Part shown: in pieces, positions 1 through 9,512 of the stretch
Position numbering within the stretch: position 1 is the stretch's first letter
How the letters are laid out: the number at the start of each line of letters is the position of its first letter
Assembly (NCBI RefSeq): GCF_000808575.1
Contig: NZ_JWLW01000065.1
Location: 1 to 64,000, forward strand
Length of the DNA stretch: 64,000 nt
Direction: 5' to 3'
From: Alteromonas marina
GTDB lineage: Bacteria; Pseudomonadota; Gammaproteobacteria; Enterobacterales; Alteromonadaceae
Made by a program: the position numbers and the translations under genes
The notes under the pieces: model-generated
The model's input: only the letters and a program-made list of their open reading frames with translations
Told to the model about the DNA's origin: nothing
Database searches by the model: none

Positions 1-30
1 TTGCCCTCTTGCCCTCTTGCAAAAGAGGCT
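1..30. repeat. Short tandem repeat and hairpin at left edge
   Basis: The 8-base unit TTGCCCTC occurs twice in tandem, followed by a third partial copy (1-20). The last copy can pair with the AAGAGG that follows (CCTCTT at 13-18 with AAGAGG at 23-28, loop GCAA). Neither strand has a T-run after the stem, so it is not a convincing terminator. It may be the end of a larger element lying outside the window. Confidence 0.4.
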
Positions 31-137
31 ACCGACTTCAAATCAACAAAAAAACTATTTCACTCGCATTAATTCACGGCGATCTATCATTCTTTCTTTA
101 ACGTAGTCAGGGTGTTTAATCATTGAAAGAGGTATTT

Positions 138-977
138 ATGGAAGATTTATTCGGGACTAATATCGATTTATCGGAATTAACCGAAAAAGCCATATCATTG
201 GTGATGACTTACACCCCCAAATTGCTATTGGCTATTCTCACTTTGGTGGTGGGCCTTTGGTTAGTGAATCGTTTTGTAACTCTGTTGGATCACCGAATAG
301 GTAAAAAGGACCCTACACTAAACAAATTTTTATGCGGGCTTATTAGTGCCGTTTTAAAAGTCATGTTGTTGATTTCTGTTGCCTCTATGATAGGTATTGA
401 AACCACCTCATTTATTGCCGTGGTTGGGGCGGCAGGCTTGGCTATAGGTCTTGCATTACAAGGCAGCCTGGCTAATTTTGCTGGCGGTGTGCTAATTCTT
501 ATTTTCAAACCATTCAAAGTGGGTGATACCATTGAAGCGGAAGGTCATTTAGGTTCTGTTGCAGAGATACAAATTCTTTATACTGTAATCAACACCTTTG
601 ACAATAAGCGTGTTGTTATTCCCAACGGAAATCTATCTAATGCCACGTTAACTAACGTTAGCGTATACGATAAGCGTCGCTGCGACATGACATTTGGTAT
701 TGGCTACGATGACGATATCGACAAAGCAAAGAAAATTTTGCAACGTTTGTTTGAAGAGGACGAACGCTCATTGACCGAACCTGCACCGAGGATCTGTGTC
801 GCTGGCTTAGGTGATAATTCAGTCGACCTGATGTTTAGGCCTTGGGTTGGCACAGATGATTTGTGGCCTTACTATTGGGATATGCAAGAAAAAGTTAAAA
901 AAGCTTTTGATGAAGAAGGTATTAGCATTCCCTATCCACAGCGAGATGTGCATCTGTATAACGCAAGTAACGACTAA
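138..977 (+). CDS. mscS: Small-conductance mechanosensitive channel MscS
   Basis: Inner-membrane channel that opens under membrane tension and releases solutes on hypo-osmotic shock. The product is 279 residues, close to the 286 of E. coli MscS. Two N-terminal hydrophobic helices are followed by the Gly/Ala-rich pore helix (AAGLAIGLALQGSLANFAGG), the beta domain (FKPFKVGDTIEAEG) and the alpha/beta C-terminal domain. An upstream in-frame TTG at 123 would add five residues, but AGAGG sits a normal distance before the ATG at 138, so I chose 138. It is a single gene facing the convergent methyltransferase gene. No specific regulatory site was recognised. Confidence 0.93.
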   Translation: MEDLFGTNIDLSELTEKAISLVMTYTPKLLLAILTLVVGLWLVNRFVTLLDHRIGKKDPTLNKFLCGLISAVLKVMLLISVASMIGIETTSFIAVVGAAGLAIGLALQGSLANFAGGVLILIFKPFKVGDTIEAEGHLGSVAEIQILYTVINTFDNKRVVIPNGNLSNATLTNVSVYDKRRCDMTFGIGYDDDIDKAKKILQRLFEEDERSLTEPAPRICVAGLGDNSVDLMFRPWVGTDDLWPYYWDMQEKVKKAFDEEGISIPYPQRDVHLYNASND

Positions 978-1162
978 GTTCTGAATATGGAGATAGCGTG
1001 CCAAGCTATCTCCATCTCCCCTTCAGATTGGCTTATAGACGTTAAAGCTTGGGGTTTTGGTACAGCAACCAAGCAAATATCTAAGAGGGTTAACGCTTAT
1101 TACGGCCTTTTAATTAAAAGCCTGGCCCGCTTTAAGTGCGAATGACATGAACATTAACACCA

Positions 1163-2029
1163 CTAACGCAGCGTACGATTCACCGTGGAAGTCCTTACGC
1201 TTGCCCCTACCGCTGAAAAGCGCGGCTTTAAATTGCGTTTAGGTTTTATGGCCGTCATAGGGATTACCCGCTTTTTCGCGAGTATTACATATACAGCGCT
1301 GCACCAGGGCAAATAAGAAGATAAATAATCCTGAAGCTTAACCGCCCCTTTCCACTTTTGTTGAAAAAAGAGCGTTGAAAACATTATTTGGCGCTGTTCA
1401 ACAATTTCAAATCCCAGCAACTGAAGCCAATCTTTAATGCGATATGACGTAAAAAAGCGAGCATCGTGCAAAATGTTTCCTCGTTTAACCGGTAGAAATT
1501 TGGCAATTCCAGCCAGACTTAACGGGTTAAAACCACTGATGATAACGTAACCGTTTTGCGTTATAACGCGGTCAACTTCGCGTAAAATCTCGTGAGGGTC
1601 TTGCGCAAAATCTAATTCATTAGCTAACAGAAAACCATCAATGCTGTTTTCGGCAAAGGGTAAGCAGTGCGACTGCCCCACTACCGTGTTTCCTCGGCTT
1701 TTTTTCGGTTCGCCCGTGCCTTCGTTTAACGAAGTACCTGATGCTGAATTACGGTTGGAAAAGCCACCACTCCCATCGTCGTCATTTAGCTTGTCGCTAA
1801 CTAGGTCATTAAACGGAACATGGTTGATATGGTGTCGAATTGGGCTGCTATGCAAATTGATCTCGGCACTTAGCGAACCTAGTTTGGCAAAGTGATACCC
1901 AAATATGCGCTCTGCATAATCGTTACACACAGTATTCACAGCATGTCTAATATGCTCGCCGGCAGGGAAATCATCCCAGTTTGAAGGATAGCGAGGCGGT
2001 TTGGTTTTAAACGCCGATCTCATTAACAC
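1163..2029 (-). CDS. yafS: YafS-type SAM-dependent methyltransferase-like protein
   Basis: Matches the E. coli YafS layout. The N-terminal WDDFPAGEHIRHAV and YGYHF-like segment is followed by LGSLSAEIN, LPFAENSIDGFLLANEL, REVDRVI, VISGFNPLSL and a basic C-terminus (KKRVIPMTAIKPKRN). This is a class I methyltransferase fold of the Methyltransf_11 type, but the glycine-rich SAM motif I is not evident. Its substrate is unknown to me. It is divergent from gloB, as in enterobacteria, where yafS, gloB and mltD are adjacent. A hydrophilic, Ser/Gly/Asn-rich stretch in the middle (about residues 72-102) appears extra relative to E. coli. The start is GTG at 2029 with AAGAG upstream; ATG at 2023 is the alternative. 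Confidence 0.78.
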   Translation of the reverse strand: MLMRSAFKTKPPRYPSNWDDFPAGEHIRHAVNTVCNDYAERIFGYHFAKLGSLSAEINLHSSPIRHHINHVPFNDLVSDKLNDDDGSGGFSNRNSASGTSLNEGTGEPKKSRGNTVVGQSHCLPFAENSIDGFLLANELDFAQDPHEILREVDRVITQNGYVIISGFNPLSLAGIAKFLPVKRGNILHDARFFTSYRIKDWLQLLGFEIVEQRQIMFSTLFFQQKWKGAVKLQDYLSSYLPWCSAVYVILAKKRVIPMTAIKPKRNLKPRFSAVGASVRTSTVNRTLR

Positions 2030-2107
2030 TGCGCGCTCTTAGGTTGCTCTGCTCTTCACAAGCCCCTATAGTAACGCATAATTCTACCTACACAAGCAGG
2101 TACTCTA

Positions 2108-2899
2108 ATGACGGCAGAAACACTTCCTTCAGGCGTAGCCATTCATCCTATTCCCGCTTTTACCGACAATTACATTTGGTGCATTTACAACGAAAGTAGC
2201 GCTATTGTTGTGGATCCGGGTGATGCTGAACCTGTGTTGGCTTTTCTAAAAGCTAAGGGCTTAACGCTTAGCGCAGTGCTTATTACCCATCATCATAGAG
2301 ATCACACCGGTGGCATTGCGAAGCTAGTGTCAGCAGTACCCAATTTACCAGTAATAGGCCCCAGAGGTAACCATATACGAGGCATTACCAAATCGGTGGC
2401 ACAAGGTGATACCGTTACACTTCCTGTGTTTAAAATGTCACTGCAAGTTATGGAAGTGCCAGGGCATACGCTTGACCATATTGCTTTCTTTGGGCATGGC
2501 GCCCTATTTTGCGGCGATACGCTTTTTTCAGCAGGTTGCGGAAGATTGTTTGAAGGTTCGCCAGAGCAGATGCATCATTCACTGAATAAGTTAAAGCGAC
2601 TACCCGACGCCACGAAAGTGTTCTGTACACATGAGTATACTCAGGCTAATGTCCAGTTTGCTTTAGCCGTAGAGCCAGACAATAAGGCGCTGTGTGACTA
2701 CGCACAGTGGGTGGCAGATAAACGCGCTCAAGGTCAGCCTACACTACCTAGTAATCTCAAAGAGCAAAAGAATATAAACCCATTTTTACGTGCTCATGAA
2801 CTTTCTGTGAAAACTGCTGCCGAAGCCTATTGCGAAAATAACCTGGCTGACGATGTAGCTGTATTTGCTGCAGTTCGCCGCTGGAAAGATGAGTTTTGA
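2108..2899 (+). CDS. gloB: Hydroxyacylglutathione hydrolase (glyoxalase II)
   Basis: Hydrolyses S-D-lactoylglutathione to glutathione and D-lactate, the second step of methylglyoxal detoxification in the cytosol. The metallo-beta-lactamase signature THHHRDH (H61, H63, D65, H66) binds the two metals. Downstream are VPGHTLDHIAF, FCGDTLFSAGCGRLFEG and CTHEYTQAN, all typical of GloB, as is the C-terminal substrate domain with NPFLR. The 263 residues compare with about 251 in E. coli. It starts 78 bases from the divergent yafS-like gene and is followed by mltD, a conserved arrangement. Confidence 0.96.
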   Translation: MTAETLPSGVAIHPIPAFTDNYIWCIYNESSAIVVDPGDAEPVLAFLKAKGLTLSAVLITHHHRDHTGGIAKLVSAVPNLPVIGPRGNHIRGITKSVAQGDTVTLPVFKMSLQVMEVPGHTLDHIAFFGHGALFCGDTLFSAGCGRLFEGSPEQMHHSLNKLKRLPDATKVFCTHEYTQANVQFALAVEPDNKALCDYAQWVADKRAQGQPTLPSNLKEQKNINPFLRAHELSVKTAAEAYCENNLADDVAVFAAVRRWKDEF

Positions 2900-2963
2900 T
2901 GCAAAAGTAAACCGATTATCGTAATATTGCCGGTTTGCAGTGCTCCAAGAGGTTTCTTCATAT

Positions 2964-4628
2964 ATGCAGTTGAAGTTTTTTCCTCTATCGCCGTTGTTGT
3001 TGGCGATAGGTTTAACGGGTTGTCAGTTAACCGACGATAGTAGCGACAATGCACAATTAGAAAGTAACGAAACCGCTTCGCTAGAAGCGTGCAGTGAAAT
3101 TCATAGCAACGAAGAAGCCATTTCAGATTGTGAATTAGCAAGAGATGGCGTTGTTGAAGTCGTTCACCCGAATGACGATACGCTAGAAGAAGGTGCCGAG
3201 CTTACCGATATACCTGACATGCATACGCAGGCGGTAGTTACTGACGTATGGGAACGTGCAAGCGCGAATTTCGCCTTAGCGATCCCTGACGACAAACGCA
3301 TTAGCGCACAGCGTAAATGGTACCTGAAGCACCCAGAGTATATGGCTCGCGTTGTAAAACGTGCCAAGCCTTTTCTTTATTACATTACCGAAGAAATTGA
3401 AAAGCGCGACATGCCGATGGAGCTTGTGCTTTTACCAATAGTAGAAAGTGCTTTTGATCCCTTTGCTTATTCCCATGGCCAAGCGGCTGGTATGTGGCAG
3501 TTTATTCCTGGCACAGGCAAGCGCTTTGGTATGCAACAGAATTGGTGGTATGACGGACGTCGAGACGTTGTTGCGTCTACTCAAGGTGCACTTGACTACC
3601 TTACATACCTAAATGAAATGTTCGACGGAAATTGGCTTCATGCACTTGCTGCCTATAACAGCGGCGAAGGTCGTGTACAGCGAGCGATTAAAGCAAACAA
3701 ACGTGCAGGAAAACCTACTGATTTCTGGAACCTGAATTTACCCAAGGAAACCCGTGCTTACGTACCTAAGTTATTAGCGCTTGCTGATATTCTTAAAAAC
3801 AAAGATGAATATGCGTACTCATGGCCAGAAGTGGAAAACGTTGCCGTTATTGAAGTGGTTGATATTGGCTCTCAGGTCGATTTAGCGTTTGCAGCCGAAC
3901 TTGCCGGTATGTCTTTAAAGGAATTGCATGGGCTAAACCCTGGCTTTAACCGCTGGGCCACGTCGCCTGAAGGGCCACACAGGTTAATACTGCCCCTTGA
4001 TAAAGCAGCTGCCTTTTCTCAAGCGCTTGCAAAAATTGACCAAAAAGAACGGTTAAATTGGGTACGCCACTCGGTGAAGCCCGGCGACAGTTTAGGCAAA
4101 ATCGCAAAGCAGTATCACACCACCGTGAAAGTTCTTAAAAAAGTGAATGAGCTCGACTCGTCCATGATCCGCGTGGGTCAAGCGATAATGGTACCAGTAG
4201 CACTTCAAGAACTGGACAGCTATACGTTATCTCAAGAGCAACGTCTCGCTAGCTTACAAAACGGTAACACGTCTAAGCAAAAAGTACGTCATACCGTACA
4301 ATCTGGTGATACGCTTTGGGATATTGCCCGTAAGTACAATATAAGCACTAAACAGTTAGCTAAATGGAACGGTATGGCCCCTGGCGATATGCTTCACCCG
4401 GGCAAGACCTTAGTCATCTGGCAAGAAGGTAACGCGCAAGACGGTGTTACCAAAAAAGTGACCTACACAGTAAGAAATGGCGATTCGTTATCTCGTATCG
4501 CCAGCAAGTTCAATGTTAGAGTAAGCGACATAGGCAAGTGGAATTCACTTAATACCAAGCGCTATCTACAACCTGGTCAGAAGCTAAAACTTTATGTAGA
4601 CGTAACAAGGTTGAACGCATCAAGCTAA
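2964..4628 (+). CDS. mltD: Membrane-bound lytic murein transglycosylase D
   Basis: Cleaves the MurNAc-GlcNAc bond of peptidoglycan, forming 1,6-anhydro ends, at the inner face of the outer membrane. The N-terminus is a lipoprotein signal (LLLAIGLTGC lipobox). The SLT/GH23 domain (about 145-250) has the catalytic glutamate in VESAFDPF and the GMWQFIPGTGKRFGM and AYNSGEGRV motifs. Three C-terminal LysM modules begin near 366, 441 and 499, each with a GDSL or GDTL core. An in-frame GTG at 2940 lies upstream, but AAGAGG at 2947-2952 and the signal peptide favour ATG 2964. The product is 554 residues, longer than E. coli MltD (452), which has two LysM modules. Confidence 0.95.
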   Translation: MQLKFFPLSPLLLAIGLTGCQLTDDSSDNAQLESNETASLEACSEIHSNEEAISDCELARDGVVEVVHPNDDTLEEGAELTDIPDMHTQAVVTDVWERASANFALAIPDDKRISAQRKWYLKHPEYMARVVKRAKPFLYYITEEIEKRDMPMELVLLPIVESAFDPFAYSHGQAAGMWQFIPGTGKRFGMQQNWWYDGRRDVVASTQGALDYLTYLNEMFDGNWLHALAAYNSGEGRVQRAIKANKRAGKPTDFWNLNLPKETRAYVPKLLALADILKNKDEYAYSWPEVENVAVIEVVDIGSQVDLAFAAELAGMSLKELHGLNPGFNRWATSPEGPHRLILPLDKAAAFSQALAKIDQKERLNWVRHSVKPGDSLGKIAKQYHTTVKVLKKVNELDSSMIRVGQAIMVPVALQELDSYTLSQEQRLASLQNGNTSKQKVRHTVQSGDTLWDIARKYNISTKQLAKWNGMAPGDMLHPGKTLVIWQEGNAQDGVTKKVTYTVRNGDSLSRIASKFNVRVSDIGKWNSLNTKRYLQPGQKLKLYVDVTRLNASS

Positions 4629-4708
4629 CCTTTAATACTTAAAGTTCGATACTGTTCATGCACAACTGCATTTACGTTACGCTTTGAGTCAGAATACAGG
4701 ATAAGGAA

Positions 4709-5740
4709 ATGCTAAGAATTAACCGAGAAAATTTGCGAAACAGTCATGAAACGCCTTGGTTAATCTTAGATTTAGTCATGTTAGGTATACTTTTTGTGAA
4801 CCTAACATGGCTCATTTTCGACGCCTTATACGCCACCGACTTTGTCTATGGTCTATTGGGCACGTATTTTCCCGCTTTTCTTAACGCCTACGATCCCGTT
4901 CACAACAACTTTCTGTTGGTCGACTTGGTGTTTATCGCCATTTTCTTCAGCGAATTTTGCTTCCGGTGGGTTGTAGCTATTGTGCGTAAAGAACACTTAC
5001 GCTGGTACTTTTTTCCGTTTTTGCATTGGTACGACATAATAGGTCTAATCCCTACTGGACCTACCCGCCTATTTCGTTTCTTGCGCATATTTTCTATTTT
5101 GCACCGCCTGCACAAATTCGAAATCATCGACTTAAATCAAACCGCGGTCTTTCGCTTTTTTGCGTTTTACTACGATGTATTTGTTGAAGAGTTAAGCGAC
5201 CGAATTGTTGTAAAAGTGCTCAGCGATGCGCAAAAAGACATCTCAGCAGGTTCGCCTTTATTAGACGATATCAACGCACAGGTACTGGCCCCCCGCCGTC
5301 CTGTCATTACCCAATGGATGGCTGGCGTTATAAACCATTTAGGTCAGTCAATTCAAAGCGAAGAGCACGGCGAGGTGATACGGGAGCACGTGCGCAAAAG
5401 CGTGGGTAAAGCGGTGAGAAGTAATGCGCAAGTCTCTTCCCTTCACTATCTACCTGTTATTGGCAAAACTATTGAAAATACATTGGAAGAATCGGTTACT
5501 GACATAGTTACCACATCGCTGGTTAATCTGTTAAGCGACTTAGACGCAGAGCGCATCGACCATTTCATTTCGGTCGGCATGCACGACTATACCCCTACCG
5601 CCGATGCACTTGATAAAGAAGTACTTAACGTTGTAAACGAATGCTTAGAACTGGTGAAAGCACACGTTGCACAGCAGCGTTGGAAGTCACATCTCACCGA
5701 AAAAGAATCAGCTATCCCCACTGGCAAACCCGAAATTTAA
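4709..5740 (+). CDS. Membrane protein with voltage-sensor-like S1-S4 region
   Basis: The N-terminal 140 residues hold four probable membrane segments: about 18-40, 66-90, 102-116 and 119-137. The fourth has arginines every third residue (R120, R123, R126, then R133 and K136). Acidic residues sit in segments 2 and 3 (E82, D109), the arrangement seen in voltage-sensor domains of the Ion_trans family. No pore helix or selectivity filter follows. The remaining 200 residues are soluble and largely helical, with no motif I recognise. AAGGAA lies just before the ATG. It follows mltD by 80 bases and may be co-transcribed. Function is unknown; a voltage- or charge-sensing role is inference only. Confidence 0.7.
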   Translation: MLRINRENLRNSHETPWLILDLVMLGILFVNLTWLIFDALYATDFVYGLLGTYFPAFLNAYDPVHNNFLLVDLVFIAIFFSEFCFRWVVAIVRKEHLRWYFFPFLHWYDIIGLIPTGPTRLFRFLRIFSILHRLHKFEIIDLNQTAVFRFFAFYYDVFVEELSDRIVVKVLSDAQKDISAGSPLLDDINAQVLAPRRPVITQWMAGVINHLGQSIQSEEHGEVIREHVRKSVGKAVRSNAQVSSLHYLPVIGKTIENTLEESVTDIVTTSLVNLLSDLDAERIDHFISVGMHDYTPTADALDKEVLNVVNECLELVKAHVAQQRWKSHLTEKESAIPTGKPEI

Positions 5741-5863
5741 GAAATTTGCAAAGCGGTGGAGTCAAGGTGAACGCTCACCAGTATTCTATTCAGTCATTGT
5801 TCATACAAATAAGTTAATATAAAGTCCTTACGAATATAATTATAACGATTACAGGGATTTAAG

Positions 5864-6286
5864 ATGAAAATCAAACGCTTCAGAACGTTCATCCGCTCAT
5901 TTAACCACGCAATACTAGTAATTTGTATAACGGCATTTGCTTCGGGCTGCATGGTGATCTTGCCGACCTCTTCTATTTCTACCAACCAAGAACCTGAAAA
6001 AATAGTTGAGCGCATTGAATACAATGCAAACCGATGCTGGTCCACACTGCATAAGCCAATCCATAGCGATATAGTCGTAAACACGTACACAATACAAAAC
6101 GGCTACAAACTCACGGCCAGTCGTAAAGAAGGGAGCACTCCGCAATATCCTTTTTTGCACGTCACTGTTACCCACTCAACCTACGGCAGCGAGGTATCTG
6201 TTCGAGAAGGTGAGTTTAACTTAGGTACAGACTTAAATTTAAGTGATGATGTAAATCGATGGATAAATGGCGACAATAGCTGTTAA
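5864..6286 (+). CDS. Small predicted lipoprotein, unknown function
   Basis: The product is 140 residues. A basic N-terminus (KIKRFR) and a hydrophobic run (AILVICITAFAS) end in a lipobox-like GC at about residues 29-30, indicating export and lipid attachment. The mature part is polar, with two cysteines outside the lipobox, one in NRCWSTL and one at the extreme C-terminus; they could pair. I recognise no family. AGGGA precedes the start codon. It is a single gene ending before a strong bidirectional hairpin shared with cysS. A DUF of small envelope lipoproteins is possible. Confidence 0.65.
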   Translation: MKIKRFRTFIRSFNHAILVICITAFASGCMVILPTSSISTNQEPEKIVERIEYNANRCWSTLHKPIHSDIVVNTYTIQNGYKLTASRKEGSTPQYPFLHVTVTHSTYGSEVSVREGEFNLGTDLNLSDDVNRWINGDNSC

Positions 6287-6422
6287 TACTGATAAGACAT
6301 ACTATTTTTCAGTAGTAGACAGAATAATTCTCGTCTCACTATCAAGCACGCCTTTAACGCGAATAGTAAAGCCATTGATAAGCTAAGCATAGAAGCTATT
6401 AGCCGTTTCACCCTTACCAAAT

Positions 6423-6450
6423 AAGAAAGCCCGCAAATGCGGGCTTTCTT
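6423..6450. terminator. Bidirectional intrinsic terminator (lipoprotein gene / cysS)
   Basis: A perfect 12-bp stem, AAGAAAGCCCGC with GCGGGCTTTCTT, has a 4-base loop. A-rich and T-rich outer arms let it act for both convergent genes, although the T-run outside the stem is short. Confidence 0.85.
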
Positions 6451-6474
6451 GCTATCTAATAGCACTGCTGCTAT

Positions 6475-7857
6475 TTAGGCTTTTCGCCAGGTCGTACCGC
6501 TTGGGCCATCTTCCAGCACTACACCTTTTGCATTTAGTGCATCACGTGCAGCGTCTGCTGCTGCCCAGTCTTTCGCGGCACGGGCATCATTGCGCTGTTT
6601 AATCAAGGCTTCAATTTCAGCCGCTTCGTCGTCATTACCGTCACCACCTTTGAGGTAAGTATCTGGATCACTTTGAAGCATACCCAAAATTGCGCCCAGA
6701 CCTTTAAGAACCGCTGCCAGTTTGCCCGCCACTTCAGCATTGTCCTTTTGACGGTTAAGCTCACGTGCCACGTCGAACAGCACCGAAAAAGCTTCTGGCA
6801 CGTTAAGGTCATCATTCATAGCCGCTTCGAAACGTGCTAAGTAGCCACCGTAGCCAAGGTCAGTGCTTTCATCTACTTCTACACCACGAAGTGCAGTATA
6901 CAAACGCTCTAGGGCCGCTTTTGCTTGAGTGATGTTGTCTTGCGAGTAGCTTAACTGACTACGATAATGCGCCGACATTAAGAAGAAACGCAAGGTTTCT
7001 GAATCGTGTTCTTTAAGCACATCGCGCAAGGTAAAGAAGTTGCCTAACGACTTAGACATCTTTTCATCATTAACCTGTACCATACCTGCGTGCATCCACA
7101 CGTTTACGTAAGGTGTGTCATACGCGCAGCACGATTGAGCCACTTCATTTTCGTGATGAGGGAAGGTTAAATCTGAGCCACCGCCGTGAATATCAAAGTG
7201 CGCACCAAGGTGCTTGTGGTTCATCGCTGAACACTCAATATGCCAACCTGGGCGACCTTCGCCCCATGGTGACTGCCAAGCAGGCTCACCCGGCTTGGTA
7301 GTTTTCCACAGCACGAAGTCTAGCGGGTCGTCTTTACCTGCCGCCACTTCAACACGTGCACCGGCTTTGAGCTGATCTAAGTCTTGTTTGCTTAACTTAC
7401 CGTAGTCTTCATACTTGCTTACATCGAATAGCACATCGCCGCTTTTAGCTTGATAGGCGTAGCCTTTGTCAATTAAACGCTGGATGATTTCAATAATCTC
7501 ATCCATGTGGCCACTTACTGTCGGTTCAACGTCTGGCTCTAGTAAGTTAATCGCCGCAAAATCTTCGTGCATCATGGCAATAGTGCGTGCAGTAAGCGCC
7601 TCAAAGCTTTCGCCATTTTCATTGGCGCGAGCAATAATCTTATCGTCGATATCGGTGATATTGCGCACGTACTTCACATCTAAACCAAGGTGGCGCATGT
7701 AGCGTACTAAGACATCGAAACTCAGGTAAGTACGGGCATGACCCATATGACTTAGGTCATAAACGGTAATACCACACACATACAAACCCACTTTCCCTTC
7801 TTGAAGCGGTACAAACTTCGCTTTTTCACGGGTTCGGGTGTTGTAAAGATGTAGCAT
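6475..7857 (-). CDS. cysS: Cysteinyl-tRNA synthetase
   Basis: Class I aminoacyl-tRNA synthetase that charges tRNA-Cys in the cytosol. The 460 residues match the E. coli length (461). The HIGH-type motif is in [10 protein letters not shown], after the first zinc cysteine in YVCGITVYD. Further zinc ligands lie in WHIECSAMN and [10 protein letters not shown]. The KMSKS motif is intact in [10 protein letters not shown]. The gene is divergent from ppiB, as in many gammaproteobacteria, and shares its terminator region with the convergent small lipoprotein gene. Confidence 0.97.
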   Translation of the reverse strand: MLHLYNTRTREKAKFVPLQEGKVGLYVCGITVYDLSHMGHARTYLSFDVLVRYMRHLGLDVKYVRNITDIDDKIIARANENGESFEALTARTIAMMHEDFAAINLLEPDVEPTVSGHMDEIIEIIQRLIDKGYAYQAKSGDVLFDVSKYEDYGKLSKQDLDQLKAGARVEVAAGKDDPLDFVLWKTTKPGEPAWQSPWGEGRPGWHIECSAMNHKHLGAHFDIHGGGSDLTFPHHENEVAQSCCAYDTPYVNVWMHAGMVQVNDEKMSKSLGNFFTLRDVLKEHDSETLRFFLMSAHYRSQLSYSQDNITQAKAALERLYTALRGVEVDESTDLGYGGYLARFEAAMNDDLNVPEAFSVLFDVARELNRQKDNAEVAGKLAAVLKGLGAILGMLQSDPDTYLKGGDGNDDEAAEIEALIKQRNDARAAKDWAAADAARDALNAKGVVLEDGPSGTTWRKA

Positions 7858-7970
7858 GTCTATATTTCCTATTTGTCATAATTTTTCGGCCGCAAAGTTT
7901 AGCACTGTCACGATTTAAATGGTACAAGCCTTTTGCAACGATATTGCTGGGTTTTGCGATAACCGTCTCT

Positions 7971-8000
7971 TTGCGCTAACGACTCGTTTTGCGCTAAAAT
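7971..8000 (+). promoter_or_regulatory. Possible ppiB promoter
   Basis: TTGCGC (7971-7976) and TAAAAT (7995-8000) are separated by 18 bases, a plausible sigma-70 pair about 40 bases upstream of ppiB. The TTTGCGCTAA stretch is repeated here, once at each element. Assigned by eye only. Confidence 0.3.
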
Positions 8001-8042
8001 GCCGCCACTTTATATGTATGCTAACACACAGGACAAACCACA

Positions 8043-8534
8043 ATGGTTACGTTAAAAACAAATTTCGGTGACATCACCCTAGAGCTTTTTGAAGATAAAG
8101 CGCCTAAAACGGTAGCTAACTTCATTTCTTACGTTGAAGACGGTTTTTTTGATAACACTATTTTTCACCGTGTAATCAACAACTTTATGATCCAAGGTGG
8201 TGGTTTTACGCCAGATATGGACCAAAAAGATACAAAAGATCCGATTGAAAACGAAGCAAACAACGGTGTTGCCAACGAAGTAGGTACCATCGCGATGGCG
8301 CGCACGCAAGACCCACACTCTGCTACAGCACAGTTTTTTATTAACGTGAACAACAACGACTTCCTTAACCATACTAGCAAGTCTATAAACGGTTGGGGAT
8401 ACTGCGCCTTTGGTAAAGTAACTGAAGGTATGGACGTGGTAGAGAAGATTAAAGCCGTTAAAACCGGTAACCACGGTTATCACCAGGATGTACCTGTTGA
8501 GCCAGTTATCATTGAAAAAGCAGTGGTTGCTTAA
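8043..8534 (+). CDS. ppiB: Cytosolic peptidyl-prolyl cis-trans isomerase B (cyclophilin)
   Basis: Catalyses cis-trans isomerisation of proline peptide bonds. At 163 residues without a signal peptide it matches cytosolic PpiB (164 in E. coli). Cyclophilin motifs are clear: [15 protein letters not shown] with the catalytic arginine, [20 protein letters not shown], and the C-terminal [14 protein letters not shown]. It is divergent from cysS and is followed by a strong terminator that separates it from lpxH. Confidence 0.97.
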   Translation: MVTLKTNFGDITLELFEDKAPKTVANFISYVEDGFFDNTIFHRVINNFMIQGGGFTPDMDQKDTKDPIENEANNGVANEVGTIAMARTQDPHSATAQFFINVNNNDFLNHTSKSINGWGYCAFGKVTEGMDVVEKIKAVKTGNHGYHQDVPVEPVIIEKAVVA

Positions 8535-8612
8535 GCGGCCCCTCTAACGCTTAACTAAATATTGGCTTGATTAGCATGTTCTTCAACATGCTTTCGGCCC
8601 CTATTTAAAAGC

Positions 8613-8642
8613 AAGCCGCGTTATTGCTAACGCGGCTTTTTA
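8613..8642 (+). terminator. Intrinsic terminator after ppiB
   Basis: An 11-bp stem, AAGCCGCGTTA with TAACGCGGCTT, has a TTGC loop and is followed by a T-run. An in-frame start codon of the lpxH frame at 8624 falls inside this stem, which argues for the downstream lpxH start at 8663. Confidence 0.88.
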
Positions 8643-8662
8643 AACCACACTTAAGAAGATTT

Positions 8663-9388
8663 ATGTCGTTCACCTACTTCATTGCCGATTTACACCTAAG
8701 TGCCGACCGCCCAGATATTACAGAATGCTTATTGCGATTTTTAGAAGAAGATGCAGTTAACGCCGACGCACTCTATGTTCTTGGTGATTTGTTTGAAGTT
8801 TGGATTGGAGACGATAACGTCACCCCGTTTAACACTGCCATAGCGGCAGCCTTTAAAAAAGTGAGTCAGCACTGCCCCATTTACTTTATTCACGGCAATC
8901 GCGATTTCGCTATACGGGAAAAGTGGCTATCAAAAGCTGGAATGACACTATTAAACGAACAAGAAGTTATAGACCTTTACGGCACGCCTACCCTGCTGAC
9001 CCATGGTGACGAGCTTTGTACTCGTGACGTTGCCTATCAAAAGTTTCGCAAGAAATCCCGTGGATGGTGGTGGCCTCGATTAATGCTTGCCCTACCGTTA
9101 TGGTATCGCCAGCGTGTTGCGGACAATGGCCGCGCAGAGAGTAAAGCTAAGCAACAAAATCTAAAGCCAGATATTATGGATGTAACCCCAGAAGAGGTAG
9201 TAAAAGTGATGGAGAAATGGGGTGTGCAACGCATGATCCACGGCCATACACACAGACCAAACGTCCACAGCCTTGAAGCTAATGGCAAACCTGCAACGCG
9301 TATTGTTCTTGGAGATTGGTATGACCAAGGCAGTGTGTTGAAGGTTACTGAAAATGACGTGATGCTGCAAAAGCATAACTTCAGCTAG
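8663..9388 (+). CDS. lpxH: UDP-2,3-diacylglucosamine hydrolase
   Basis: Cleaves UDP-2,3-diacylglucosamine to lipid X and UMP, the fourth step of lipid A synthesis, at the inner face of the inner membrane. Calcineurin-like metallophosphoesterase motifs are intact: ADLHLS, GDLFEVWIGDD, HGNRDF, THGDELCT and HGHTHRP. From ATG 8663 it has 241 residues, almost the length of E. coli LpxH (240). AAGAAG precedes this ATG. A longer frame from 8624 would begin inside the ppiB terminator. The ppiB-lpxH order is common in gammaproteobacteria. Confidence 0.96.
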   Translation: MSFTYFIADLHLSADRPDITECLLRFLEEDAVNADALYVLGDLFEVWIGDDNVTPFNTAIAAAFKKVSQHCPIYFIHGNRDFAIREKWLSKAGMTLLNEQEVIDLYGTPTLLTHGDELCTRDVAYQKFRKKSRGWWWPRLMLALPLWYRQRVADNGRAESKAKQQNLKPDIMDVTPEEVVKVMEKWGVQRMIHGHTHRPNVHSLEANGKPATRIVLGDWYDQGSVLKVTENDVMLQKHNFS

Positions 9389-9512
9389 CGTAAAAGCGCG
9401 ACCCATAATTATTTGTTACAAACTAGCCCAAAGTACATGTGTTGCGAACTGGCTTAATTTTTGTTCTGTGGTATAAAGAATAAAAGCAAGTTAGTCATCA
9501 TGGACGGTGTAA

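Noticed and set aside
5794..6175. Leftward frames opposite the small lipoprotein gene
   Set aside because: They overlap the better-supported lipoprotein gene, which has a signal peptide and ribosome-binding site, and they show no features of their own.
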